Below the pieces are notes generated by a model that made no database searches, had not been told where the DNA came from, and saw only the letters and a program-made list of their open reading frames with translations. Shown here in pieces: positions 28,718 to 36,924 of a stretch of 64,000 nt of DNA (within the stretch, counting starts at the first letter, position 1; each line of letters begins with the position of its first letter). The DNA comes from Jaenimonas drosophilae. Taxonomy: Eukaryota > Euglenozoa > Kinetoplastea > Trypanosomatida > Trypanosomatidae. Where the stretch lies: contig JASAON010001609.1 of the NCBI GenBank assembly GCA_030849065.1, forward strand, positions 27,417 to 91,416, read 5' to 3'. Made by a program: the position numbers and the translations under genes.

Positions 28718-30337
28718 TTAGCCCTTGAGGAGGTGCATAATGGCAAGGCAGAACTCATCAAAGAAGAGCTTCTCCGATTCACGGAAAGCAAAGCGGTGAA
28801 TGGTGTCTTCGGCCACCTTGCGCATCGCATTCTCACGCAGCTCTAGGCGCTTGGCATCATGGCGGGCAATCGCGCGCTCCATCGCGTTCATGGCGCGTGG
28901 TGCGGCCGATGATGGCCCACTCTTGGCCACCTCCCCTCCTTCAGCCGCTGACGAAGGTGCCTGGATCTCATCCTCATCGGAGAGATGAAAAGCGCGCTCC
29001 TTAAAGTTCCTCTTGATGGCTCTACGGTACTCCTCCAGCTGCTCCATCGTGCCATCCACATCTTCGTAGAGGCCGTGGTGGTCCATCGACACCAGCACAC
29101 GTGTGAGCTCCTCGCTCGTAACGAAGGTGCGCTCGCGTTGATCAAGTGAGCGGAAGATTATGTCTGCCTCGGGCTCATTCAAGGAGCCGGCAGGGGTGAA
29201 GAGCTTCTGCAGCAGAGCTGGATGATAATGCAATGGGGGTGGGCGGTGTTTAGGGGCCTGCGCCATGGCCGCCTCCACCTTCCGGGCCTGCTCGTTGCTC
29301 TCATCCACGATACGTTGCTCATCCATGGAGAGCACCTCGTGATGTTCGGCGTTGAGGGAGTTGATGGGGTCTGTTGTGGCGTACTTTTGGTAGCGGCGGC
29401 GGTTGTGAGACTCCTCCAGGCGCGGATTTGAGGCGCTCGTCGCGGAGGTATCGTTGGCATTGCGATAGAGGCACGGCGGCTCGGCATCGCGGGCTTCTTG
29501 CAAGCGCCGCATCGCCTCCACCGCGGCTTGGCTCTCGGCGAGCAGCTTCGCCGTCTCGGCAGCGATGCGCTTCGATCCATCGGCGTCAGCCTTGACTGCC
29601 TCGGCAATCATCTTTTGGTGGCGGTACTCCTGCAGCACCTTCACCCAGCACGTGAGGCACTGCTCGTAGTGGGAGAGCACCTCCTCACGCGGGAAGTGCG
29701 GCTTTGACGATGCCATCCATTGGCAGAACACCTCCTCCTCTGCTTCGTAGGTCTTGCGGAATTCAGTATCCATCCGCGTGCTCAGCACCGGATAAGCCTG
29801 TGAGAGCACATAGGCCTCCAACGAGCGGAGAAGATGATCTACGAAGGTCTGCCAAAAGTAGGTGATGGCGGCGATGATGTGCTTCTCCTCCATCTCATCC
29901 CCACGTGGGTTCGGCGCCACCTCCAGCTCCGTCTTGATCTCCACGTAGCACCGATTGAGACTCTGCGACACCTGCGAGACACGGTACGTCGTAACGGCGC
30001 GCTTCAGCCGCTTCGTACCCTCCACACCAAAAGGCGAGCGATGAAGCTCATCGGCACCACATGGGATGTACTCCAGCGAGACCGTGGTGAGAACATCATC
30101 CTCGTGGGTGGCGATGAGCTTCTCACGCAGGAGCGCCTCATCAAAACGCTTCAGGTTGAGGGTGCAGCGGCGAGCGCAGCCTACTTTGGTGGATGGCACC
30201 GCCGTCTCGAGAACGCAGCACGTGATGACGTTGCTGATGGCATAGTCCTTGATGGCGTAGATGTCCTTGATCTTGTTGCCAACGGCGTAGGCGGGCACGC
30301 CCATCACGGCAGAGGAAAAGGCAGTACGTGTTTCCAT
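28718..30337 (-). CDS. Unknown protein: SRPBCC/START-like N-terminus, coiled coil, degenerate EF-hand
   Basis: The 539-aa protein has no family I can name. Residues 25-160 read like a Bet v1/START-type ligand-binding fold: KDYAISNVITCCVLETAVP, GCARRCTLNL, EKLIATHEDDVLTTVSLEYIP, then SLNRCYVEIKTELEVAP. A helical region with RKTYEAEEEVFCQW and a charged coiled-coil stretch (AEAVKADADGSKRIAAETAKLL) occupies about residues 200-320. Near residue 430 LDQRERTFVTSEEL resembles an EF-hand loop with Asp at the first and Glu at the last position, but position 6 is Thr instead of Gly. The last 100 residues are charged and helical, ending in LFFDEFCLAIMHLLKG, itself like the exit helix of a second EF-hand. 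Lipid and calcium binding are inferences. The gene itself is well supported. Confidence 0.7.
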   Translation of the reverse strand: METRTAFSSAVMGVPAYAVGNKIKDIYAIKDYAISNVITCCVLETAVPSTKVGCARRCTLNLKRFDEALLREKLIATHEDDVLTTVSLEYIPCGADELHRSPFGVEGTKRLKRAVTTYRVSQVSQSLNRCYVEIKTELEVAPNPRGDEMEEKHIIAAITYFWQTFVDHLLRSLEAYVLSQAYPVLSTRMDTEFRKTYEAEEEVFCQWMASSKPHFPREEVLSHYEQCLTCWVKVLQEYRHQKMIAEAVKADADGSKRIAAETAKLLAESQAAVEAMRRLQEARDAEPPCLYRNANDTSATSASNPRLEESHNRRRYQKYATTDPINSLNAEHHEVLSMDEQRIVDESNEQARKVEAAMAQAPKHRPPPLHYHPALLQKLFTPAGSLNEPEADIIFRSLDQRERTFVTSEELTRVLVSMDHHGLYEDVDGTMEQLEEYRRAIKRNFKERAFHLSDEDEIQAPSSAAEGGEVAKSGPSSAAPRAMNAMERAIARHDAKRLELRENAMRKVAEDTIHRFAFRESEKLFFDEFCLAIMHLLKG

Positions 30338-30659
30338 GGTTGTGGCGAGAAGTAGGATGATGGTTGGTGTTGTGTGTGTGAGTGTGTGTGCGTAGAGAGA
30401 GAGAGCTCTACACAAAAGTGAAGATGGAGGCAAGCTGAGTGGTGGTGAGCCTACCAAAAAAAAGACCTACATCAACATGAAGGAGAAGAAGAAGAAAACA
30501 CAGAGCAAATGTGTTGGAAGATGGATGAGCTCGCAACAACAACAACAACAACGTGGAGCAAATGTCCTAGGCATGACATCAGCAGCACATCTTGTGTGTG
30601 GGTATGTGCGTGTACGCGCATTTTCGTCGTCAGATTCCCACTTCCTCACTCAACTCCGC
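30338..30659. other. Intergenic region with (CAA)n
   Basis: About 0.32 kb. A CAA run lies near 30534-30552 and CT-type tracts on the minus strand lie near 30395-30410 and 30482-30500, the latter two candidates for splice signals. No gene seen. Confidence 0.4.
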
Positions 30660-31781
30660 TTACGCCATCGATGATCGGAGCATCCACGCCACCGGGGATG
30701 TTGCCGCACAAATCTGCCGCATGTGCTCCAAATACTCCGCCGACTTCTCTGGGCTTCGTTGCAGCGCAGAAACTGCCTTCACGTACACCAACATCATCGT
30801 GATGGCGGAGATGATGCCGCTCGCCAAGCCCGCCGGATCGCGCTGTGGTGCTAAGATTCCCCCCATCAGTGCGTGATCGGTGCGGCCTGGTTGGTCGGCG
30901 AGGATGTGCTTCATCAACCGTCGCGTGGCGGACTGTGCCACACGATAGATGAGATAGGTGAGCCCGCCACACATGCAGCAGGCCTCCTTCAACGGGTCAG
31001 CGCCCGCCACGAGCGCAGACTCGCTGCCGTCGAAGGAAACGAAGTGATAAATGGTTGGCAGGGTGTGTAGGGCGTTGATGCCAAGGTTGGAGATGAGCTG
31101 CAGCGTGAGGAGGACGTTGATGTCGGCGTTCATGATCATCGCCACACCGGGTTGGGCCCTCACCTCTGGACCTCCTCCACGTGGGGTCGTTACGATGGCC
31201 AGTGAGAGGGCCGTGGAGAGGAGCTGCGCACTGAGTAGGTAGCTCACCATGCCACGGGTCAGAACCAGTGGCACACACAAGCCAGCCATGGTGCTGCCAA
31301 TGAGGAGCACAAACACAAGGAGGGAGTCCTGCGCAATCCAGCCAAGTGGGCCGAGGGTGTAACCGACGGAGAGGCAGGCGCCGTAGAAACATGCGATGCG
31401 GGCAGCAGGACGCATCACCTGCCTCGGGAGGCCAAGAAGGAGCAGCGCGGAGATGAAGGTGGTGGCGATGGGCAGCACCACAGGAATGGCAGAGCAGCGG
31501 TGAAACAACAAGGTGCCAGCACCGAGCGCCAACATGCCGGTGCTCGTCCAGCCGTAGGCACGCACAAGATGGCGCCTGACGAGAACAAAGCGTGAGGCAT
31601 CACCCATGGGCTCGGTGCAGCTCTTCACGCTCTCCACCACGGCCTCGAGACGCGTGTTGGCTGCTGTGGGCAGCACCCGACGAACGAGGCCACAGCGGTA
31701 GCTGAGTGCCACGGCATAACCTCCCAGCACCACTAGGCTGCCAAAGCGCAAGGCAGCGACGACGGTGTCCTGTGCCGTCAT
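30660..31781 (-). CDS. Multi-pass membrane protein, TMBIM/Bax-inhibitor-1-like
   Basis: The 373-aa protein has about seven hydrophobic segments. The order HLVRAYGWTSTGMLALGAG, then VVLPIATTFISALLLLG, then YGACLSVGYTLGPL, then SLLVFVLLIGSTMAGLCVPL, then YLLSAQLLSTALSLAIV, then the last helix pair INVLLTLQLISNLGINAL, follows the segment order of the TMBIM (BI-1/GHITM) family, which are calcium-leak channels of ER, Golgi or mitochondria. The usual acidic pair in the last helices is not obvious, and the C-terminal 110 residues extend past the typical fold, with more hydrophobic helices (LASGIISAITMMLVYV). The N-terminus has a hydrophobic segment and then Arg residues; a mitochondrial place like GHITM is possible. 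Membrane nature is certain; the family call is moderate. Confidence 0.6.
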   Translation of the reverse strand: MTAQDTVVAALRFGSLVVLGGYAVALSYRCGLVRRVLPTAANTRLEAVVESVKSCTEPMGDASRFVLVRRHLVRAYGWTSTGMLALGAGTLLFHRCSAIPVVLPIATTFISALLLLGLPRQVMRPAARIACFYGACLSVGYTLGPLGWIAQDSLLVFVLLIGSTMAGLCVPLVLTRGMVSYLLSAQLLSTALSLAIVTTPRGGGPEVRAQPGVAMIMNADINVLLTLQLISNLGINALHTLPTIYHFVSFDGSESALVAGADPLKEACCMCGGLTYLIYRVAQSATRRLMKHILADQPGRTDHALMGGILAPQRDPAGLASGIISAITMMLVYVKAVSALQRSPEKSAEYLEHMRQICAATSPVAWMLRSSMA

Positions 31782-33093
31782 GGCCGGCCAACAACAACAA
31801 TCTTCAAGAAACCTTCACTAATACACTAAAACATGATGATGATGATGATGAGTGAGTGAGTGAGTGAGATGGAGTGCGTGCATGTTGTGGTACCAACACG
31901 TTACACAAGTGTGAGGAGTGAGAGAGGTGATTGATGAATGGAATGGGGGTATGAGCTCATTGTAGCACACTTGGCGTCTTGCCCAGGGCTGATGAGGTGG
32001 GGCATCTCCTGCTCTCCCTAGCCTACGCGCACAAACACACAACACACGTACAAGAAGAAGAAGAAAATAGTGAGTGAAGAGAAGCTCCCTGAACTCATCT
32101 CCTCACTCCCCTCATGCCTGGCAGCTCGCGCGCCATGAAGATGGCAGACTGAGACCTTTGCGCACATTTGCACGCATGCCTCCACCTTTGCATCTGGTGG
32201 TAGTGGTAGGGGAGCATGTACGCGTACGTCGAGGGTGAGGGAGGAGTGAGGGAGGAGGACAAGCATCTACGTGGAAGATTCATAAAAAAAAAATGAAAAA
32301 AAAAAATTCGTGAGTGGGTGGAGCAATGGCGCGACATGAAGTAGCACCATGATGCTCATCTCCTGTTACTGTTGCTGTGCGTGTACGTGTGTGCAGCTTT
32401 TGTGTTGGTATTGGCAAGAGGATGGAGGGAGGGAGGGAGGCAGAGAGATGGGAGGGGAGGCCCGTTGCCAAAGAATAAGTGAAGGGTCCTCCACCCTTTA
32501 AGAAACGGTCTAGAGAAGCGAATAAATGGCAGGTTTGGTACACGTGTGTGTGTGTGCGTGTGTGTGCGAGAGAGAGCAGGTTGTACGAGGTTGAGGTTGA
32601 TGTGTTGTTGTGCGTCGCGTGAATGGCACGTTTGCGCCAAAACACGACAAGATGCCAACGTTGTTGTCCTCGTGTTGTGTGTGTTTTTATATTTGTACGT
32701 CATTTTGTGTATGTCCCACCACACTCATCCTCTTCTCACTCTACTCTTTTCAGCACACACACACACACCACCACGACCACACTCGTGCACCCCAATCATA
32801 TGCTCATCTATCCTAGCGTAGATGTTGGAGTGTGTGTGTGTGTGTGTTTTTTTTTCTTCTTATATGAAACAACAACAAAAACACGAGCATTGGTACAGAG
32901 GTAAGTCGGCATCTCAGCCACCAAAAACCGCGGCTGCTGACGCTTTCCTTGATGGAGGAGTGTGGTGGGTGGAGAGATGATGATGAATGATAGGCTCACC
33001 GCACAAACACGCACACACGCACACACAGAGAGAGAGATTTTTCTCCATCTCTAGCAACAACAACCACATCCATAACAACCACGAGCTCGCGCA
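31782..33093. other. Long intergenic region upstream of the TMBIM-like gene
   Basis: About 1.3 kb. No supportable gene; frames on both strands are short and full of His/Thr or Phe runs. It holds a GAT run near 31834-31850, a GAGT run near 31851-31868, A tracts near 32283-32307, a TG run near 32543-32570, CA runs near 32755-32770 and another TG run near 32829-32848. Confidence 0.6.
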
Positions 33094-36000
33094 TCACCGG
33101 CGGCTGGCGCGAGAGTTATGGTGCGATGGCGTCAAGACTTCGCCCGCCTGGACCCCTGAACGTGGGCGGGTGACGGGCGTTGAGGCACGCACCGGCGCAC
33201 CACTGGCGTAGGAGCTGCCATTGTTGTTGTTGTTGTTGTTGGCCCGACCGCTGCGTTCTGCTGCCCGTCCAGATGGAGCTCCCACAGATGATTCAGCCCC
33301 ACCTCCGCTGCGACGGCTGCGTGATGGTGCCTGGCTCTTGGCGTCGGATTCATCGAGGTAGCGATCGAGGAAGCGAAGAAGTGGCGGGGTGAGCTGGCGT
33401 GAGATGCTCGGCACCTCGGGATCCGTAACAATGGGCAGCGGAGTACGTCCGCCCGTTGAGGAGGTGTGTGGGGTGGCTGGCATCTGCATCGCACAGCGCG
33501 GGGAGAGGTGGCGGAGATGCGCGAAGGATTTAGGCACCACATCCTGGCGCTTTTCCCAGAAGGATTCCTCGCGAACACACTCACCCATCAGATAGAGCTC
33601 CTGCAACACGGGGCTGCGCTCCGCCACGGAGGAGAACATGTTGCCCATCTGCAGGCCAATGGAGCTGTAGTCCGCATCTCCTCTCCTCATGCCATCCACG
33701 TACACGGCGTACATCTTCTCCGCGCGGGCGGAGCGATGTGTGGCACCCGGGAGGATGGGCGAGAGATCCCCAAGGTGCTCCACGATGCGCAACAGCTGCA
33801 CCGCAGCGGGCGGCAGCATGCCAACAAGGATGCCTTCGTTGTTGCTCGTGTTGAGTGCGGCGCGTGTGGCAGGCGCTGAGCGTGGTCGGAGGCCATCCGG
33901 AAAGAAGAAGAAGATCCACGACTGCATCATCACGCTTGGCACCAACGGCAACAAGCAAGCATAGCGAGCCAACACGGCATGCTCCTCCAACACGGAGAGG
34001 GCTGAAACCGCACGCCGTGTGTAGGCGTAGCGTGTATAAGGGTGCTCCGTGGATTGCATCGCCGTGGAGAGCGGGGTGGCCTCCATCCCTGCCGTTTGTG
34101 GCAGCTCGGTGCGATAGTGCAAGCACAGCTTGGCACGATCTGCGGCAGAAGGTGATGGGTGCAGCGCGATGCGATGCATGCGAAAGAGGCCGACCGCCTC
34201 CATACGCAACGATGGGGTGCGCATACCTGGACGAGGTACGTCATTGGCCATCAAGCCTCCGCTGGACTTGCCCGATGGATCCACCTGCACCCACACCGCC
34301 TCCGCCACGGCACCCCAGCGCTCCAGCTCCACCGGATGCAGCGCGTGTTGCACGCTGACGCGGAGGTCGCGAAGATCCTCCTGGGTGTGTGGGGCCTTGA
34401 CAGGCACCACCTGCTCCGCCGCACGTGGGCCTTCTTGGCGCTCCACGAGCTGGAGGAGCTCCTTCAGCACCACAACAAGAGCCTGGCTCGTTGGCACGAG
34501 GCCATCATCCTTGGCACGGCCCATGCTACCAACACGTCGTGGCAGCTCACGCTCCGCCGCGTTCATCTCGCTCAGTGCGCTGGCGCTCGTCCACGTGCCG
34601 GCCAACAACAAGAGCGCGACCTGGCGTACGGCGGCCGAAACCCAGCAGAAGCTCAAGGTGGCGGTGGAGAGATCCTGGCGATGATCATCCCAGTGCGCCG
34701 CCACGTGCTGAAGCAGTGTGAAGAGGAGCTCCGTCGCAGACTTGTTGGCGACGTTGTTGTTGTTGTCGGGGGTAGCGCAACGCTGCGAGACAGCCGTGGA
34801 TGATGGTTGTTGCTGACGTGTTGGCCGGTCTAGAGGTGTATCACGTGGTTGTGTGGCAGCGGCACCCGCGGCGGTGCGTGGAGTCGGGCGAGCGGAGCTC
34901 GCAGACGAGCTTTCCTTTTGTGGTTTTGTAGTTGCGGCTCCGCCATCGCGCTGCATCGGCCGGCCGGCGGCGGTGTTAGGCTCCTTTTGTTGTGCCGCGG
35001 CAGCAGCGCGCTGCACAGGAGGTGGTGGTGCAGATGATGTCTGTGGTTGTTGTTGTTGTTGTTGCTCACGGGGCTGTCGGGCTGCTACGCCCGTGGCACG
35101 TTGTGGTCGAGCGGCGGCGGGTGATTCTCGTGCGTTGCTCGCCTCCATCGGTGTCTGTGGGCGTGCGGTGGCGAGCGGTGTACGTGGCTGGCCGCCAAAA
35201 GAGTGCTGTGTGTTGCGGCTGAGTGGGGCCTCACTATCATTGCGTGCGCGGCTCGTCGCGCCTGGCGTATCATTCATCATCTCCCGCGTGGGAATGAAGT
35301 GGGCGTGGGTGGGGCTCCCGCTCGGGGTAGGAAGCGGCCACTGCGCCATGCCCTCCTCCCCAACATCATTGCCGAGCAGCGCCATGAGTGCGTCGTGGTT
35401 CTCGAAGCCGTGGTAGCGAAGCCACTCCTCGTACATCTCCATAAACTCTGCCGCGGCCTCCATCTGCAGTGCCATGAGGTGCGTATCACTCACCACACAT
35501 CCATAGACGGCAATCTGAGCACGACGGCTCTTATCATAGTCCGTGGTGAAGGTTGGATCTGGCATGGTGTTGGTGGTCTTGCGAATGCGCACATCCTCGA
35601 GCAGCCGGCGGATCATCTCACTCTCCGCGCTCAGCGCCTGCACCGCCTCGTCAGCCAAGACAGATTCCTCAGGCTCCTCCGTCTGGAGGCGTCGCGCCAC
35701 GATGCTGAGCTGGGTTGTGGGGCCGAGGCTGCCACTGGTCTCGCGGCCCAGCGAGGAACCACGGCTGGCGCCACCCTTCGTTGTTTTTCGGCTGTGGTGC
35801 AACATCGTCAGGGCGTGCTCTGACTCATTGTAGAGCTCCTGATAGGCATACTTTTCTTCCTGGGTGAGGTAGCCCGTGGGGAGCTCATCCGAGATGGCCA
35901 ACGTTGGCACATGTTCGCGGTATGTGCGGCTGGTGCTATGCATCCGTTGGCGCTCCATCTCCACCGCCACACGTCGGTCCTCCTCCAGCACGCCAACCGC

Positions 36001-36597
36001 GGCTGGGAAGGGCAGCTCAGCGAGGCAGCGATCCATCTCCGCCACCGTCTGTGGCAGCTGTTGGCCGTTTTCTGTCAGGGCATACTCAAGCTGCTCCTTG
36101 CACGACCACAAGTGGCTGATGGAGTGGGAGAGCACCCAGCGATAGAACCACTGGATGGTGCTCACGTCCCAGGCCAACTCCGAAAAGAGCGCGCACTCAC
36201 GGAAGAAGCGCAACGCCTCCTCACGCGTCAGGCGTCGATGTGCTGGTGCCTCGGGGCTCACCTCCTTCCCCAGACCCGTGGCATAGGCGAGGAGCTCATC
36301 CTGCACGAGCCGCACCGTTGCCTTGAGGCGCTCCACCTCTCCCTCCACATCGCACGGCACCGGTGGCGGAATATATGACGCCGGTGCCTCCTCGCACAAG
36401 GTGAAGGGATAGTTGTCAGACTTGAGCACCGCCACACTTGGGCCATCAATGGTGCGATGTGTTTGTGCCACGGGAACCGATGATGGCCGCCCACTCGATG
36501 GCGGTGGCTGGACGGTTGAGGCGGCCTTCAGACGCCTGCGCAACGCCTGGAGATGTTTCACTTCCTCAGCCAAGGACGTGGAGGGTGTTGTAGCCAT
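33094..36597 (-). CDS. Large protein of unknown function with low-complexity linkers
   Basis: I do not recognise this 1167-aa protein. Residues 1-430 are mostly helical: a coiled-coil start (LAEEVKHLQALRRRLKAAS), a Trp-rich helix region (WDVSTIQWFYRWVLSHSISHLW) and charged helices up to MEMYEEWLRYHGF. Residues about 450-620 are disordered, rich in Ala, Pro, Gln, Arg and Ser with runs of Gln, and include several RPQ/RPT motifs. A second folded part from about 620 to 1060 has LLFTLLQHVAAHWDDHRQD, LVVVLKELLQLVERQE and LLRIVEHLGDLSPILPG. The C-terminus is basic, with an Asn run and Arg-rich ends. No signal peptide or clear membrane segment is present. The ATG is the first good one after a TG-rich leader. 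A cytoskeletal or flagellar structural role is possible but unproven. Confidence 0.7.
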   Translation of the reverse strand: MATTPSTSLAEEVKHLQALRRRLKAASTVQPPPSSGRPSSVPVAQTHRTIDGPSVAVLKSDNYPFTLCEEAPASYIPPPVPCDVEGEVERLKATVRLVQDELLAYATGLGKEVSPEAPAHRRLTREEALRFFRECALFSELAWDVSTIQWFYRWVLSHSISHLWSCKEQLEYALTENGQQLPQTVAEMDRCLAELPFPAAVGVLEEDRRVAVEMERQRMHSTSRTYREHVPTLAISDELPTGYLTQEEKYAYQELYNESEHALTMLHHSRKTTKGGASRGSSLGRETSGSLGPTTQLSIVARRLQTEEPEESVLADEAVQALSAESEMIRRLLEDVRIRKTTNTMPDPTFTTDYDKSRRAQIAVYGCVVSDTHLMALQMEAAAEFMEMYEEWLRYHGFENHDALMALLGNDVGEEGMAQWPLPTPSGSPTHAHFIPTREMMNDTPGATSRARNDSEAPLSRNTQHSFGGQPRTPLATARPQTPMEASNARESPAAARPQRATGVAARQPREQQQQQQPQTSSAPPPPVQRAAAAAQQKEPNTAAGRPMQRDGGAATTKPQKESSSASSARPTPRTAAGAAATQPRDTPLDRPTRQQQPSSTAVSQRCATPDNNNNVANKSATELLFTLLQHVAAHWDDHRQDLSTATLSFCWVSAAVRQVALLLLAGTWTSASALSEMNAAERELPRRVGSMGRAKDDGLVPTSQALVVVLKELLQLVERQEGPRAAEQVVPVKAPHTQEDLRDLRVSVQHALHPVELERWGAVAEAVWVQVDPSGKSSGGLMANDVPRPGMRTPSLRMEAVGLFRMHRIALHPSPSAADRAKLCLHYRTELPQTAGMEATPLSTAMQSTEHPYTRYAYTRRAVSALSVLEEHAVLARYACLLPLVPSVMMQSWIFFFFPDGLRPRSAPATRAALNTSNNEGILVGMLPPAAVQLLRIVEHLGDLSPILPGATHRSARAEKMYAVYVDGMRRGDADYSSIGLQMGNMFSSVAERSPVLQELYLMGECVREESFWEKRQDVVPKSFAHLRHLSPRCAMQMPATPHTSSTGGRTPLPIVTDPEVPSISRQLTPPLLRFLDRYLDESDAKSQAPSRSRRSGGGAESSVGAPSGRAAERSGRANNNNNNNGSSYASGAPVRASTPVTRPRSGVQAGEVLTPSHHNSRASRR

Positions 36598-36924
36598 GAT
36601 CTGCGTTGTGTGTGTGTGTGTGTGAGTGTGTGTGGGATGCCACGACGGAGTGGAGATGTATCGAGTGAAAGAAGATGAACGCACCGGAGCTAAACGGAGG
36701 GTCCAATGATGGTATCTACGCGAGCGCTGTGTGGGCGCGCTGTGCCAACAACACAAACACAGACAAGAAAAAATAGAGGAACATGGAGCACATGTGTGTG
36801 GGTGAAGGAAGTACAAGGAAGGACGAGACGTCATGATGGGCATCCACATCAACATACCAAAAAAAAAAAAACATATTTATGTACGATGTGCTTCCTTCAT
36901 CATCATTCACGATGATTGCGTACA
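36598..36924. other. Intergenic region with TG run
   Basis: About 0.33 kb. A TG run lies near 36606-36633 in the leader of the 1167-aa gene, and a 13-base A run near 36860 reads as T on the transcribed strand. No gene seen. Confidence 0.4.
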
